Source: Flagellimonas marinaquae (lineage in GTDB: Bacteria > Bacteroidota > Bacteroidia > Flavobacteriales > Flavobacteriaceae). Taken from it: a stretch of 64,000 nucleotides of DNA. Position 1 is the first letter of the stretch. The number at the start of each line of letters is the position of its first letter. The DNA lies in the NCBI RefSeq assembly GCF_003992675.1, contig NZ_RZMZ01000015.1, positions 836,796 through 900,795 of the forward strand, written 5' to 3'. The notes beneath the pieces are model-generated. The model was given only the letters and a program-made list of their open reading frames with translations, had not been told where the DNA came from and did not search any database. The position numbers were made by a program, and so were the translations under genes. This document shows positions 44,426 to 52,191 of the stretch, in pieces.

Positions 44426-45373
44426 TTATTGCAAACCCCTTCCTATTTTTTGAAGTCTTCCGTCGGCTTTATACTCCTTCGCCAACTTGTCCAACACCCC
44501 ATTGATAAAGATGCTGCTCTTGGGCGTGGAGTATTCCTTTGCAATCTCCAAATATTCGTTCAAGGTTACTTTTTCTGGAATCGAGGGGAAGTTGAGTAGC
44601 TCACAAATGGCCATTTTCAAGACAATGGAATCAATTTCGGCGATACGGTCGTTGTCCCAATTGGGTGTTTTGCCCTCAATTTCCTTTTCCCATTTGGCAT
44701 CATTGAGCAAGGTCTTTGTCAACAATTGGTTGGCAAAATCCATATCCTGCTGGTCCTTGAGCAGTGCCGGCAAAAAGAAACGGTCGCCAGAATCGGGCTT
44801 GGCCTTTTTGAGGCGCTTGACCAAAAAGGTGTTTACAATAGGGAAATCATCTACCCAGGTCAATTTATCGTCCTCGAAGTAATCATATATCTTTTCGTTG
44901 GGAGCTATGATTTCCTTAAAGAGCTGGATGACCATATCGCGGTCTTCTGCATAACTTCCATCGGCTGTGGACATGTACTCTTTGTAAATATCACTGGATA
45001 TCATGGCCTTGTGAATAATCTTGACATATTCATCGTTCAAGTACCAATTGTCCAACTTTCGCTTAGAAAGTTCATCTTTTAAGGCTTGGTTGTTCACCAA
45101 TTGTAGCAACAAACGGTTTTTGATAAATTTTTCGGGATTGGGATATTTATCCTCTTCCGTGGCCACATACTTTTTGGAGGAGTGGCTTACATGTTTTTCC
45201 GCTAAACGGTGGAGTTCTGCCAAAAGGCTTAAAATTAGAAGGTACAGTACATACATGTTTTCTATACTTACCCTCAGGAATTTCTCCTGTTTTTGCAAGG
45301 AATCGTCCTTGGATTGCACCAATGCATAAATACACTGCATTACTTTTACCCTAATGTGCCTTCTGGTTAACAT
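44426..45373 (-). CDS. nusB: Transcription antitermination factor NusB
   Basis: NusB with the long N-terminal extension typical of Bacteroidota (315 aa against about 140 in E. coli). The C-terminal half holds the NusB helical core, e.g. IAEIDSIVLKMAICELLNFP and EKVTLNEYLEIAKEYSTPKS, which binds NusE and boxA RNA. It is the first gene of the nusB-DUF1573-yajC unit; a -7 box lies at 45415-45422. Confidence 0.95.
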   Translation of the reverse strand: MLTRRHIRVKVMQCIYALVQSKDDSLQKQEKFLRVSIENMYVLYLLILSLLAELHRLAEKHVSHSSKKYVATEEDKYPNPEKFIKNRLLLQLVNNQALKDELSKRKLDNWYLNDEYVKIIHKAMISSDIYKEYMSTADGSYAEDRDMVIQLFKEIIAPNEKIYDYFEDDKLTWVDDFPIVNTFLVKRLKKAKPDSGDRFFLPALLKDQQDMDFANQLLTKTLLNDAKWEKEIEGKTPNWDNDRIAEIDSIVLKMAICELLNFPSIPEKVTLNEYLEIAKEYSTPKSSIFINGVLDKLAKEYKADGRLQKIGRGLQ

Positions 45374-45414
45374 GTTTAAAGAACTTTTAAAGTCATTGTT
45401 TGGCTTTCACACCG

Positions 45415-45422
45415 CAAAAGTA
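45415..45422 (-). promoter_or_regulatory. -7 box TACTTTTG for the nusB operon
   Basis: Exact minus-strand TAnnTTTG, 41 bases ahead of the nusB ATG. A CAAA at 45447-45450 (24-base spacer) might be a weak -33. Confidence 0.45.
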
Positions 45423-45497
45423 ATCTTATATTTGATTCTTACCTACCAAACTTGCTTTCTTATCAGTTTTATAACATTTACTTTGTTGGGTATGGTA

Positions 45498-45505
45498 TAT
45501 ATTTG
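45498..45505 (+). promoter_or_regulatory. -7 box TATATTTG for the ABC exporter
   Basis: Exact TAnnTTTG 47 bases before the ATG at 45553. It lies downstream of an alternative in-frame start at 45511 by only a few bases, favouring 45553. Confidence 0.45.
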
Positions 45506-45552
45506 CGGGATTGTCCGCTTACATCGTAGCTAAACCACCTTTTTACCTTTTT

Positions 45553-47307
45553 ATGAAGGAACTGAAACACCTAAATAAATACTTCAAAAAATACTGGCTC
45601 AAGCTCTTCTTGGGCATATTGATCACCATTATTGCCCGGGTTTTCTCGTTGGTAATGCCTTCGTATGTCAACAAATCCATACAGGCCGTAGAGGATTTTA
45701 TGTCCGATGTGATTACCCTGTCCGATGCCAAAGGGTTGTTGCTCCAATACATTTTGATCATTATTGGAGCCGCTTTGTTATCGGGACTTTTCACCTTTCT
45801 GATGCGGCAGACCATCATCAACGTATCCCGCTATATTGAGTACGATTTAAAAAATGAGGTCTTTGACCATTATCAACTTTTAAGCCTTAACTTCTATAAA
45901 AAGAACAGGATTGGTGATTTGATGAACCGTATCAGTGAGGATGTCAATCAAGTACGCATGTATGGCGGTCCGGCGATTATGTACGGGATACAGACCTTAA
46001 CGCTGTTCGTGTGTTTGGTTCCTTTGATGTTTATTAAGGCCCCTACCCTTGCGGCCTACACCTTGTTGCCTCTGCCTATTTTGTCGGTTTTGATTTATCA
46101 GATCAGTAAAATCATCCACAAAAGAAGCACCGAAGTGCAGGAGTTTTTATCCACACTATCCACTTTCACGCAAGAATCGTTTTCCGGGATTTCGGTCATC
46201 AAGGCCTACAGCATTGAGCCCAGGATAAACAACGAGTTGCGAACACTGGCTCAAGAAGGCAAAGATACTAGTATGTCCCTCGCCAAGGTAAATGCTTGGT
46301 TTTTTCCCTTAATGCTCCTATTGATAGGCATCAGCAACGTATTTGTGATTTATATCGGTGGGCGTCAATATATTAATGGAGAGATTGAGACCATTGGTAT
46401 TATTGCAGAGTTTATCCTGTATGTGAATATGCTCACATGGCCCGTTGCCGTGGTGGGTTGGTTAACTTCCATCGTACAACGTGCCGAAGCTTCCCAGAAA
46501 CGCATCAATGAATTTTTAAAGGAAGAGCCTTCTATCCAAAACCAAGTAAAGGAATCGACACCCATCGAAGGAAATATTGAATTCAGGGACGTGACCTTCA
46601 CCTACGAGGATACCAACATTACGGCACTAAAAAATGTATCCTTTACCGTGGAAGCTGGACAAACCGTTGCCATTTTGGGCAAGACAGGGTCCGGAAAATC
46701 GACCATTTTGGATTTGGTAGCGCGTTTGTACGATACCACCTCGGGAGAGGTGTTGGTGGATGGTGTCCCGGTACAACAACTTAATCTGGATAGTCTTAGA
46801 AGCTCCATTGGTGCTGTGCCACAGGATGCCTTCCTTTTTTCCGATACCATTGAAAACAATATCCGTTTGGGCAACGAGAATGCCACCCATGAAGAAATTG
46901 TGGAGGCCGCCAAAAAAGCAGTGGTGCATAAGAACATTGAAGGCTTTGCCAAAAAGTACAATACAATTCTGGGAGAACGTGGAATCACCCTGAGTGGTGG
47001 GCAAAAGCAACGGGTTTCCATTGCAAGGGCACTATTGAAAGACCCTAAAATATATTTGTTCGACGATTGCCTTTCCGCGGTGGATACGGAGACAGAGGAA
47101 GAAATTTTGAACAACCTAAAGCAACTCTCCGAAAGCAAAACCACTTTGATTGTGAGCCATAGGGTTTCTTCGGCCAAGAATGCGGACAAAATTATTGTGC
47201 TGGAAGAGGGCAAAATCATCCAAGAAGGTACCCATGAAGAATTGAACAATACCGATGGGTATTACAAGGAGCTCTACATCAATCAGCTTTCGGGTAAAGA
47301 ATCATAA
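45553..47307 (+). CDS. ABC transporter, fused membrane and ATPase domains, MdlA/MdlB type
   Basis: A 584-aa exporter half with six membrane helices in the first 320 residues and a C-terminal ABC domain: Walker A VAILGKTGSGKSTI, signature LSGGQKQRVS, Walker B IYLFDDCLSAVD. The catalytic Glu after Walker B is replaced by Asp (DDCLSA), as in the degenerate-site half of heterodimeric exporters such as YheI/TM287 types, so it probably pairs with another half-transporter, which is not in this window. Substrate unknown. Start 45553 chosen because of the -7 box position. Confidence 0.9.
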   Translation: MKELKHLNKYFKKYWLKLFLGILITIIARVFSLVMPSYVNKSIQAVEDFMSDVITLSDAKGLLLQYILIIIGAALLSGLFTFLMRQTIINVSRYIEYDLKNEVFDHYQLLSLNFYKKNRIGDLMNRISEDVNQVRMYGGPAIMYGIQTLTLFVCLVPLMFIKAPTLAAYTLLPLPILSVLIYQISKIIHKRSTEVQEFLSTLSTFTQESFSGISVIKAYSIEPRINNELRTLAQEGKDTSMSLAKVNAWFFPLMLLLIGISNVFVIYIGGRQYINGEIETIGIIAEFILYVNMLTWPVAVVGWLTSIVQRAEASQKRINEFLKEEPSIQNQVKESTPIEGNIEFRDVTFTYEDTNITALKNVSFTVEAGQTVAILGKTGSGKSTILDLVARLYDTTSGEVLVDGVPVQQLNLDSLRSSIGAVPQDAFLFSDTIENNIRLGNENATHEEIVEAAKKAVVHKNIEGFAKKYNTILGERGITLSGGQKQRVSIARALLKDPKIYLFDDCLSAVDTETEEEILNNLKQLSESKTTLIVSHRVSSAKNADKIIVLEEGKIIQEGTHEELNNTDGYYKELYINQLSGKES

Positions 47308-47383
47308 AAAAGTTGCTGAATTAGCTTTTTTTTTACATTTTTGGTGACATAATTCATCATTAGCACCAAATACACTATACCAT

Positions 47384-47758
47384 ATGGGCCAGAAAGATAC
47401 AATGGATCAGGAAGAGATTTATTCGAAAGTCTTAAGAGCGGGAAGAAGAACCTACTTTTTTGACGTAAGGAGCACCAAGGCCGGAGATTATTACCTAACT
47501 ATCACCGAAAGCAAAAAATTCACCCACGATGATGGGTCTTTCCATTACAAAAAGCATAAAATTTATCTGTACAAAGAAGATTTTAGCGCCTTCCGGGAAA
47601 TTATGGAAGAAATGATGGACTATATCATCGACGAAAAAGGAAGTGAAGTGATTTCTGAGCGCCATCAAAAGGACTTTAAGAAGGAGGAGGATACCTTTAG
47701 TGAGAACGGAACTACATCCGACAGCAGTTTTACCGATGTTAGTTTTGATGACATCTAA
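47384..47758 (+). CDS. PUR-alpha-like DUF3276 DNA/RNA-binding protein
   Basis: 124-aa protein of the Bacteroidota PUR/DUF3276 family, related to eukaryotic PUR-alpha and spirochaete BpuR. The core reads IYSKVLRAGRRTYFFDVRST, DYYLTITESKKF, HYKKHKIYLYKEDFSAFREI. It probably binds single-stranded nucleic acid as a homodimer. An acidic, Ser-rich C-terminal tail follows. ATG 47402 is an alternative start. A terminator sits 25 bases after the stop. Confidence 0.88.
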   Translation: MGQKDTMDQEEIYSKVLRAGRRTYFFDVRSTKAGDYYLTITESKKFTHDDGSFHYKKHKIYLYKEDFSAFREIMEEMMDYIIDEKGSEVISERHQKDFKKEEDTFSENGTTSDSSFTDVSFDDI

Positions 47759-47782
47759 CGAGTCCTCTCTTTAAAAAAATAT

Positions 47783-47816
47783 AAACGGCCTGTATTTTTG
47801 CAGGCCGTTTTTTATT
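47783..47816 (+). terminator. Terminator whose loop is a perfect -7 box
   Basis: AAACGGCCTG pairs perfectly with CAGGCCGTTT; the 8-base loop is TATTTTTG, which is itself an exact TAnnTTTG. A T-rich tail follows. The next gene starts 57 bases after the loop. Confidence 0.85.
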
Positions 47817-47856
47817 TTTATCCTTTGGTCGATAACAACCCTAAAAAAGCGTAAAA

Positions 47857-48417
47857 ATGGCGAGGACACCGAGTAATATGCTTCCCTTGGGCACCAAGGC
47901 ACCAGATTTTGAACTATTGGACACGATTTCGGACAACACTTCGACCTTACAAGAACTGAAGGGCGAAAGGGGCACTGTAATCATGTTTATTTGCAACCAC
48001 TGCCCCTTTGTAATCCATGTCAACCCCATGATCGTAAAGCTTGCCAAGGAATACCAGGCCAAAGGAATCGGTTTTGTGGCCATATCGAGCAACGATGTGG
48101 AAAATTATCCGCAGGATGCACCACATTTAATGAAGGAAAAAGCCAAAGAGGAAGGCTACACATTTCCCTATCTGTACGACGAAACCCAAGCTGTGGCCAA
48201 GGCATACGATGCAGCTTGCACCCCGGATTTTTATCTTTTTGATGAGCAAATGGAACTGGTATACCGTGGCCAATTGGATGATTCTAGGCCAGGGAACGGA
48301 GTACCGCTTACCGGCACAGACCTCAAAAATGCCATGGATGCCGTTTTGAAAGGCAAAGAGGTCAACAACGACCAAAAACCAAGTCTTGGATGTAATATAA
48401 AATGGAAAGCCAATTAA
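47857..48417 (+). CDS. Thioredoxin-like AhpC/TSA-fold protein
   Basis: 186-aa thioredoxin-fold protein of the AhpC/TSA/DUF-like redoxin group: LPLGTKAPDFELLDTISDNT opens it, VIMFICNHCPFVIHV carries a CxxC-like CNHC at about residue 50, and ACTPDFYLFDE lies later. It resembles thiol oxidoreductases used for disulfide exchange in the cytoplasm. Partner unknown. It is followed 10 bases later by a GNAT gene. Confidence 0.82.
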   Translation: MARTPSNMLPLGTKAPDFELLDTISDNTSTLQELKGERGTVIMFICNHCPFVIHVNPMIVKLAKEYQAKGIGFVAISSNDVENYPQDAPHLMKEKAKEEGYTFPYLYDETQAVAKAYDAACTPDFYLFDEQMELVYRGQLDDSRPGNGVPLTGTDLKNAMDAVLKGKEVNNDQKPSLGCNIKWKAN

Positions 48418-48427
48418 CCCGTTTTTG

Positions 48428-48970
48428 ATGAATACGACTTTGCCCAATCCCACGCTTGTTTTGGAACCGGTTACCGAATCGAATTTGGACACCTATTTAA
48501 CGGTCGGTGTACGGTCCTACTGCCAACACTACCTGCATTTATGGGAAAACAACGACCCACACCCGTATATTTCGAATGGGCTCACGAAGGAAGTGGTAGA
48601 GCCAGAACTAAAAAATCCCAATGCGCTTCACTATGTAGTACAATGGGAAAACAATACGGTCGGTATCCTAAAGTTGGTGCAGCATTGCGGGATTGATGAG
48701 CTATCCGACCACGACACCCTAAAGGCAGAAAAAATCTATCTTTTAAAGGAATATGCAGGAAAGGGCATTGGGAAAGCCGTGCTCCAATTTGTGGAGGCGA
48801 AAGCTCGGGAACTCAACAAAAAAACCATTTGGTTGGATGCGATGCAAAAGGGAAAACCTGTACATTTTTATCAAAGGAACGGTTTTACCATAAAACGGGA
48901 GAGTGAGGTAACCCTGCCCCACGTCCGACCAAGTGAGAAGGCGATGTGGATCTTGACCAAGACCCTCTAA
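48428..48970 (+). CDS. GNAT N-acetyltransferase
   Basis: 180-aa acetyltransferase of the RimI-like GNAT superfamily: PTLVLEPVTESNLDTYLTVG opens the fold, and the acetyl-CoA site is KIYLLKEYAGKGIGKAVLQF (the Q/R-x-x-G-x-G/A loop). FYQRNGFTIKRE ends it. The ATG at 48428 is chosen over a TTG one codon upstream. It follows the thioredoxin-like gene closely and may share its transcript. Substrate unknown. Confidence 0.88.
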   Translation: MNTTLPNPTLVLEPVTESNLDTYLTVGVRSYCQHYLHLWENNDPHPYISNGLTKEVVEPELKNPNALHYVVQWENNTVGILKLVQHCGIDELSDHDTLKAEKIYLLKEYAGKGIGKAVLQFVEAKARELNKKTIWLDAMQKGKPVHFYQRNGFTIKRESEVTLPHVRPSEKAMWILTKTL

Positions 48971-48971
48971 A

Positions 48972-49499
48972 CTACCATCCTTCCCGTTTCAACAAATTTT
49001 CGATATGCGCGAAATGATGGTTACTGTGCCAGGCATACCGTGCGATATTCTCCTTTACTGTAGTTTCTTGGTTTCCGTCCGGATGGATAAAACCTCGCTG
49101 TAGTTGCTCTTCGGAAAGACCTTTTAGCAAATAAACCAGTTTGGCATGGACTGCACTTAAATGGTCCAACGATAGCTGAATGGGTGCCGTACGTGTATCA
49201 AAAAGTTCAGCCCACGCCTTCTCATTATAGGCTTTTATGGTAGGAGTATCTTCCGTAAGTGCCCATTTAAAGCGAATGTAACTATTGTGATGACTGTCGG
49301 AAATGTGGTGAACCAACTGTCGTACGGTCCAACCTTGGGGTCGATAGGGTGTGTTTAGTTGCGCATCGGTCAGTGGTCCCACCATTCGGGATAGTCGTTC
49401 GGGCAGCTGTTCCAAAACAAATATCCAAGCATCAATATCCTCCTTAGTGATCTTCTTGGGAAGTTCAAACCTTCCAATAGGGTATCGCAATTGTTCCAT
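48972..49499 (-). CDS. YfiT/DinB-like putative metal-dependent hydrolase
   Basis: 175-aa four-helix protein of the DinB_2/YfiT group, annotated elsewhere as bacillithiol S-transferase. Metal ligands are the histidines of VHHISDSHHNSYIRFK and WHSNHHFAHIENLL, the usual three-His pattern. QLRYPIGRFELPKKITKEDI starts the protein; an in-frame ATG 15 bases upstream is possible. Convergent with the GNAT gene (1-base gap). Confidence 0.85.
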   Translation of the reverse strand: MEQLRYPIGRFELPKKITKEDIDAWIFVLEQLPERLSRMVGPLTDAQLNTPYRPQGWTVRQLVHHISDSHHNSYIRFKWALTEDTPTIKAYNEKAWAELFDTRTAPIQLSLDHLSAVHAKLVYLLKGLSEEQLQRGFIHPDGNQETTVKENIARYAWHSNHHFAHIENLLKREGW

Positions 49500-49615
49500 A
49501 GTATCTTTTTCCATAAGCTAAAAGTAACAAGTTTTAATTACAAGCCGTCGGTCTTACCTACTGTATTTTTAATACACTTTTAACTGATTTTCCCATAATT
49601 AACCAAATAATCTAG

Positions 49616-49623
49616 TAATTTTG
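49616..49623 (+). promoter_or_regulatory. -7 box TAATTTTG for the Prx6 gene
   Basis: Exact TAnnTTTG, 37 bases ahead of the ATG at 49661. Confidence 0.5.
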
Positions 49624-49660
49624 TAGGGTAATAATTTCAAACCTAAAAATCAGAACATAT

Positions 49661-50299
49661 ATGGCAACTTTACGATTGGGAGATACCGCTCCCGACTTTA
49701 CAGCAGTGACTTCGGAAGGCACTTTGAATTTTTACGAATATCTTGGCGATAGTTGGGGAATCCTATTTTCCCACCCTGCAGATTTTACCCCAGTATGCAC
49801 AACGGAATTAGGAACTGCGGCAAAGTTTAAGGACGAATTTGATAAGCGAAATGTAAAGATGATGGCCCTAAGTGTTGATGGTGCTGACTCTCACGCAGAG
49901 TGGATCAAGGATATCAACGAAACACAGGGAACGGAGGTCAATTTTCCGATTGTGGCAGACGTGGAGCGCAAAGTCTCCGACCTATACGATATGATTCATC
50001 CGAACGCCGATGATACACTTACCGTGCGTTCCGTTTTTATTATCGACCCAAACAAAAAAATAAAGCTTACCCTAACCTACCCGGCCTCTACAGGACGTAA
50101 TTTCTTCGAATTGTTGCGTGTCATCGATTCGTTGCAATTGACGGCAAACCATAAAGTAGCCACGCCCGCCAACTGGAAAAATGGGGAAAAAGTGGTGGTA
50201 AGCCCTGCCATTCCTACAGAGGAGGCGAAAGGCATCTTTACAAAAGGTGTGGAAGAAATCAAACCGTACCTACGATTAACGCCCGATCCGACGGCATAA
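49661..50299 (+). CDS. 1-Cys peroxiredoxin (Prx6 type)
   Basis: 212-aa peroxiredoxin that reduces hydroperoxides with a single catalytic cysteine: GILFSHPADFTPVCTTELG with Cys46; the rest contains IDPNKKIKLTLTYPASTGRN and no second conserved Cys. The C-terminal TPANWKNGEKVVVSPAIP block is typical of Prx6. Monocistronic, with a -7 box upstream. No signal peptide, so cytoplasmic. Confidence 0.92.
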   Translation: MATLRLGDTAPDFTAVTSEGTLNFYEYLGDSWGILFSHPADFTPVCTTELGTAAKFKDEFDKRNVKMMALSVDGADSHAEWIKDINETQGTEVNFPIVADVERKVSDLYDMIHPNADDTLTVRSVFIIDPNKKIKLTLTYPASTGRNFFELLRVIDSLQLTANHKVATPANWKNGEKVVVSPAIPTEEAKGIFTKGVEEIKPYLRLTPDPTA

Positions 50300-50344
50300 T
50301 CATTTTATTTTGAAGAAAAAAACTGATTCCCAATAAATTAAACG

Positions 50345-50352
50345 TACCTTTG
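50345..50352 (+). promoter_or_regulatory. -7 box TACCTTTG for the cold-shock gene
   Basis: Exact TAnnTTTG, 30 bases before the cold-shock ATG; gives a short AT-rich leader (TTTAATTTTTTTAATTTATA). Confidence 0.55.
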
Positions 50353-50381
50353 TGGTCAATTTAATTTTTTTAATTTATATT

Positions 50382-50576
50382 ATGAGTAAAGGAACAGTAA
50401 AATTCTTCAATGATTCTAAAGGTTACGGATTTATCACTGAAGATGGTTCAAACACAGATCACTTCGTACACATTTCTGGTTTGATTGATGAAATCAGGGA
50501 AGGTGACGTTGTAGAATTCGAACTACAACAAGGTAAAAAAGGATTGAATGCCGTTAACGTACAAGTTGCGGAATAA
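50382..50576 (+). CDS. Cold-shock domain protein
   Basis: 64-aa single-stranded nucleic-acid-binding cold-shock protein (the ATG at 50382 is chosen; an upstream in-frame start would make it longer). The RNP1-like KGYGFITE and RNP2-like DHFVHIS motifs are intact, and GDVVEFELQQGKKGLNAVNV ends the OB fold. Several CspA-like copies are usual in this family; only this one is in the window. A strong terminator follows. Confidence 0.95.
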   Translation: MSKGTVKFFNDSKGYGFITEDGSNTDHFVHISGLIDEIREGDVVEFELQQGKKGLNAVNVQVAE

Positions 50577-50604
50577 ACAATATAGACTTTTTTTTCTAGG
50601 TAAG

Positions 50605-50629
50605 CCCGAGCTGTTGCTCGGGTTTTTTT
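50605..50629 (+). terminator. Terminator after the cold-shock gene
   Basis: CCCGAGC-TGTT-GCTCGGG followed by seven T, 28 bases after the stop. Confidence 0.9.
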
Positions 50630-50653
50630 GTGCCCATTTTTTTTACCTGCCAC

Positions 50654-50680
50654 GCAACCCTTTCGTTTTTTGGTTATCTA
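50654..50680 (+). promoter_or_regulatory. Candidate ECF-type promoter of the micropeptide pair
   Basis: GCAACCC (50654-50660) and TTATCTA (50674-50680) with 16 bases between CAACC and ATCTA match the ECF pattern of an AAC-type -35 and a TCTA-type -10. No TAnnTTTG box is present. The first micropeptide ATG lies 43 bases downstream. Confidence 0.4.
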
Positions 50681-50722
50681 CCAAGTGAACACTGTTTCCC
50701 CATAACCATTAAAACCGCATAA

Positions 50723-50809
50723 ATGAACACCTTTTTTGGAGTACTTTCGTTTTTATTGATCGTTAACGCCATGCTACTGGTTTGGAGCGTAAACGGTTCC
50801 AAAAAATAG
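50723..50809 (+). CDS. 28-aa hydrophobic micropeptide, copy 1
   Basis: ATG to TAG, 28 aa. It begins MNTFFGVLSFLLIVNAMLLV and ends WSVNGSKK: a single hydrophobic helix with a short polar N-terminus and a basic C-terminus, so C-terminus inside is inferred. It aligns without gaps to copy 2 (50883-50966), sharing M1, T3, F4, L8, L11, L12, N15, A16, L18, L19, S22, V23, N24 and K27. Mutual homology with largely different codons supports real translation. It lies just downstream of a candidate ECF-type promoter and upstream of copy 2 with 73 bases between. I know no named family. Confidence 0.6.
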   Translation: MNTFFGVLSFLLIVNAMLLVWSVNGSKK

Positions 50810-50882
50810 TTTTAAACAAGAACCAAGGCAATAGGTAGGGTTTTTTTGCGTTGGATTGTTACGTAATAAACACATAGCGACC

Positions 50883-50966
50883 ATGACCACTTTTTTAAGC
50901 ATTCTTATTACCCTACTCGCCCTTAACGCTTGTCTTTTGTTTTTGAGCGTTAACCGAGCTAAATAA
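50883..50966 (+). CDS. 27-aa hydrophobic micropeptide, copy 2
   Basis: ATG to TAA, 27 aa, beginning MTTFLSILITLLALNACLLF and ending LSVNRAK. Same length class, hydrophobic helix, internal Asn-Ala and Ser-Val-Asn near the C-terminus, and basic last residues as copy 1; 14 of 27 positions are identical. A terminator follows three bases after the stop, which defines a short transcript carrying both copies. Possible roles (type I toxin-like peptide, small membrane regulator or subunit) are inference only. Confidence 0.6.
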   Translation: MTTFLSILITLLALNACLLFLSVNRAK

Positions 50967-50969
50967 AAA

Positions 50970-50998
50970 AAGCCTTCAGAAACGAAGGCTTCTTTTAT
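50970..50998. terminator. Terminator after the micropeptides, possibly bidirectional
   Basis: AAGCCTTC pairs with GAAGGCTT around AGAAAC; T-rich on the right, A-rich on the left. The convergent peptidyl-prolyl isomerase gene ends at 51018. Confidence 0.85.
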
Positions 50999-51017
50999 TT
51001 ATCATTGTGTAATTTTC

Positions 51018-51950
51018 TTATTTCACATTCATCAATTCCACATCAAAAATCAAAGTTGCGTTAGGCGGTATCACACCGCCGGCCCCTGTGCTTCCGTAGG
51101 CGAGGTGCGATGGAATGACAAAACGGGCCTTGTCGCCCACTTTCAATAAACCAATACCTTCTTCCCAACCTGGAATCACCTGCCCAATGCCCAGTACAAA
51201 ATCGATGGGCTGTTTTCTTTTATAAGAAGAGTCAAAAACCTGACCATTAGCCAGGGCCCCTTCGTAGTGTACGGATACGGTTTTGCCTTTTTCGGCTTTG
51301 GTTCCGTTCCCCTTCTGGATGATTTTATATCGCAATCCACTAGTCGTTTTTTCAAAACCGGCGGCCAATTCGTCCATTTCAGCTTCTGCCCTCGCCTTCT
51401 GCTCTGCAATCCTTTTTTCACGGGCTCCTTCGAATTTCCTGAAAGCTTCAATGGCATTCCAATTTTTTGCTTCTTCCCCTACGCGAACAATTTCCAACGT
51501 ATCTATGCTATCGCCCTGCGCAATGGCATCAACCACATCCTGTCCTTCCTGCACATGTCCAAATACGGTATGCTTGTTATCGAGCCAAGGTGTGGCCACA
51601 TGGGTAATAAAAAACTGGCTGCCGTTAGTTCCCGGCCCTGCATTGGCCATGGACAGTACTCCGGGTGCATCGTGTACTAAATCCGGGTGGAACTCATCAT
51701 CAAATTTATAGCCGGGGTCCCCTGTCCCCGTACCTGTTGGGCATCCGCCCTGAATCATAAAATCGGAAATGACCCTATGAAATTTTAGGCCATCGTAATA
51801 TGGTTTTCCCTGAGGCTTTACACTATTTTCCATATCCCCTTCGGCCAAGGCCACAAAATTCCCTACAGTACCAGGGGTTTTGTCGTGGGTGAGTTTTACC
51901 AATATGTCACCTTTAGTGGTGTTGAATTTTGCATAGATTCCGTCTTGCAT
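51018..51950 (-). CDS. Cyclophilin-FKBP fusion peptidyl-prolyl isomerase
   Basis: A 310-aa fusion of two prolyl isomerase folds. N-terminal cyclophilin (about 1-165): [60 protein letters not shown]-terminal FKBP (about 205-310): [57 protein letters not shown]. The start at 51950 is chosen; an in-frame frame runs further upstream but lacks the family N-terminus, and a -7 box at 52005-52012 fits this start. Assists folding of proline-containing proteins, here in the cytoplasm. Confidence 0.92.
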   Translation of the reverse strand: MQDGIYAKFNTTKGDILVKLTHDKTPGTVGNFVALAEGDMENSVKPQGKPYYDGLKFHRVISDFMIQGGCPTGTGTGDPGYKFDDEFHPDLVHDAPGVLSMANAGPGTNGSQFFITHVATPWLDNKHTVFGHVQEGQDVVDAIAQGDSIDTLEIVRVGEEAKNWNAIEAFRKFEGAREKRIAEQKARAEAEMDELAAGFEKTTSGLRYKIIQKGNGTKAEKGKTVSVHYEGALANGQVFDSSYKRKQPIDFVLGIGQVIPGWEEGIGLLKVGDKARFVIPSHLAYGSTGAGGVIPPNATLIFDVELMNVK

Positions 51951-52004
51951 GATATGATTGTTAATCGGTTTATAAAATGATGTGTTGGTAGAATTCCAAA
52001 GCTG

Positions 52005-52012
52005 CAAAGATA
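52005..52012 (-). promoter_or_regulatory. -7 box TATCTTTG for the cyclophilin-FKBP gene
   Basis: Exact minus-strand TAnnTTTG, 54 bases ahead of the start at 51950. Confidence 0.5.
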
Positions 52013-52191
52013 GATGATTATACTGAAGCTGGAAAGTTATACCATTTAACTCCAAAGACTTGGATGTAAGCCATTTACGCCATTTACGCCAAAATCAGGA
52101 AATACTGGGATAATATATTCAAAAACATTATTTTAGATAGATGACCATTGCCAAGCATCATTTGATAATATGGAACACTAATCAATTTCTT

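Noticed and set aside
47308..47341. Terminator after the ABC exporter (AAAAAGTTGCT...AGCTTTTTTT)
   Set aside because: The stem is interrupted and short; too weak to report as a feature.
50577..51017. Antisense small RNA opposite the micropeptides as in type I toxin-antitoxin systems
   Set aside because: I found no convincing minus-strand -7 box (CAAAnnTA on the plus strand) in the right position and no strong hairpin for such an RNA, so the toxin idea stays a hypothesis only.
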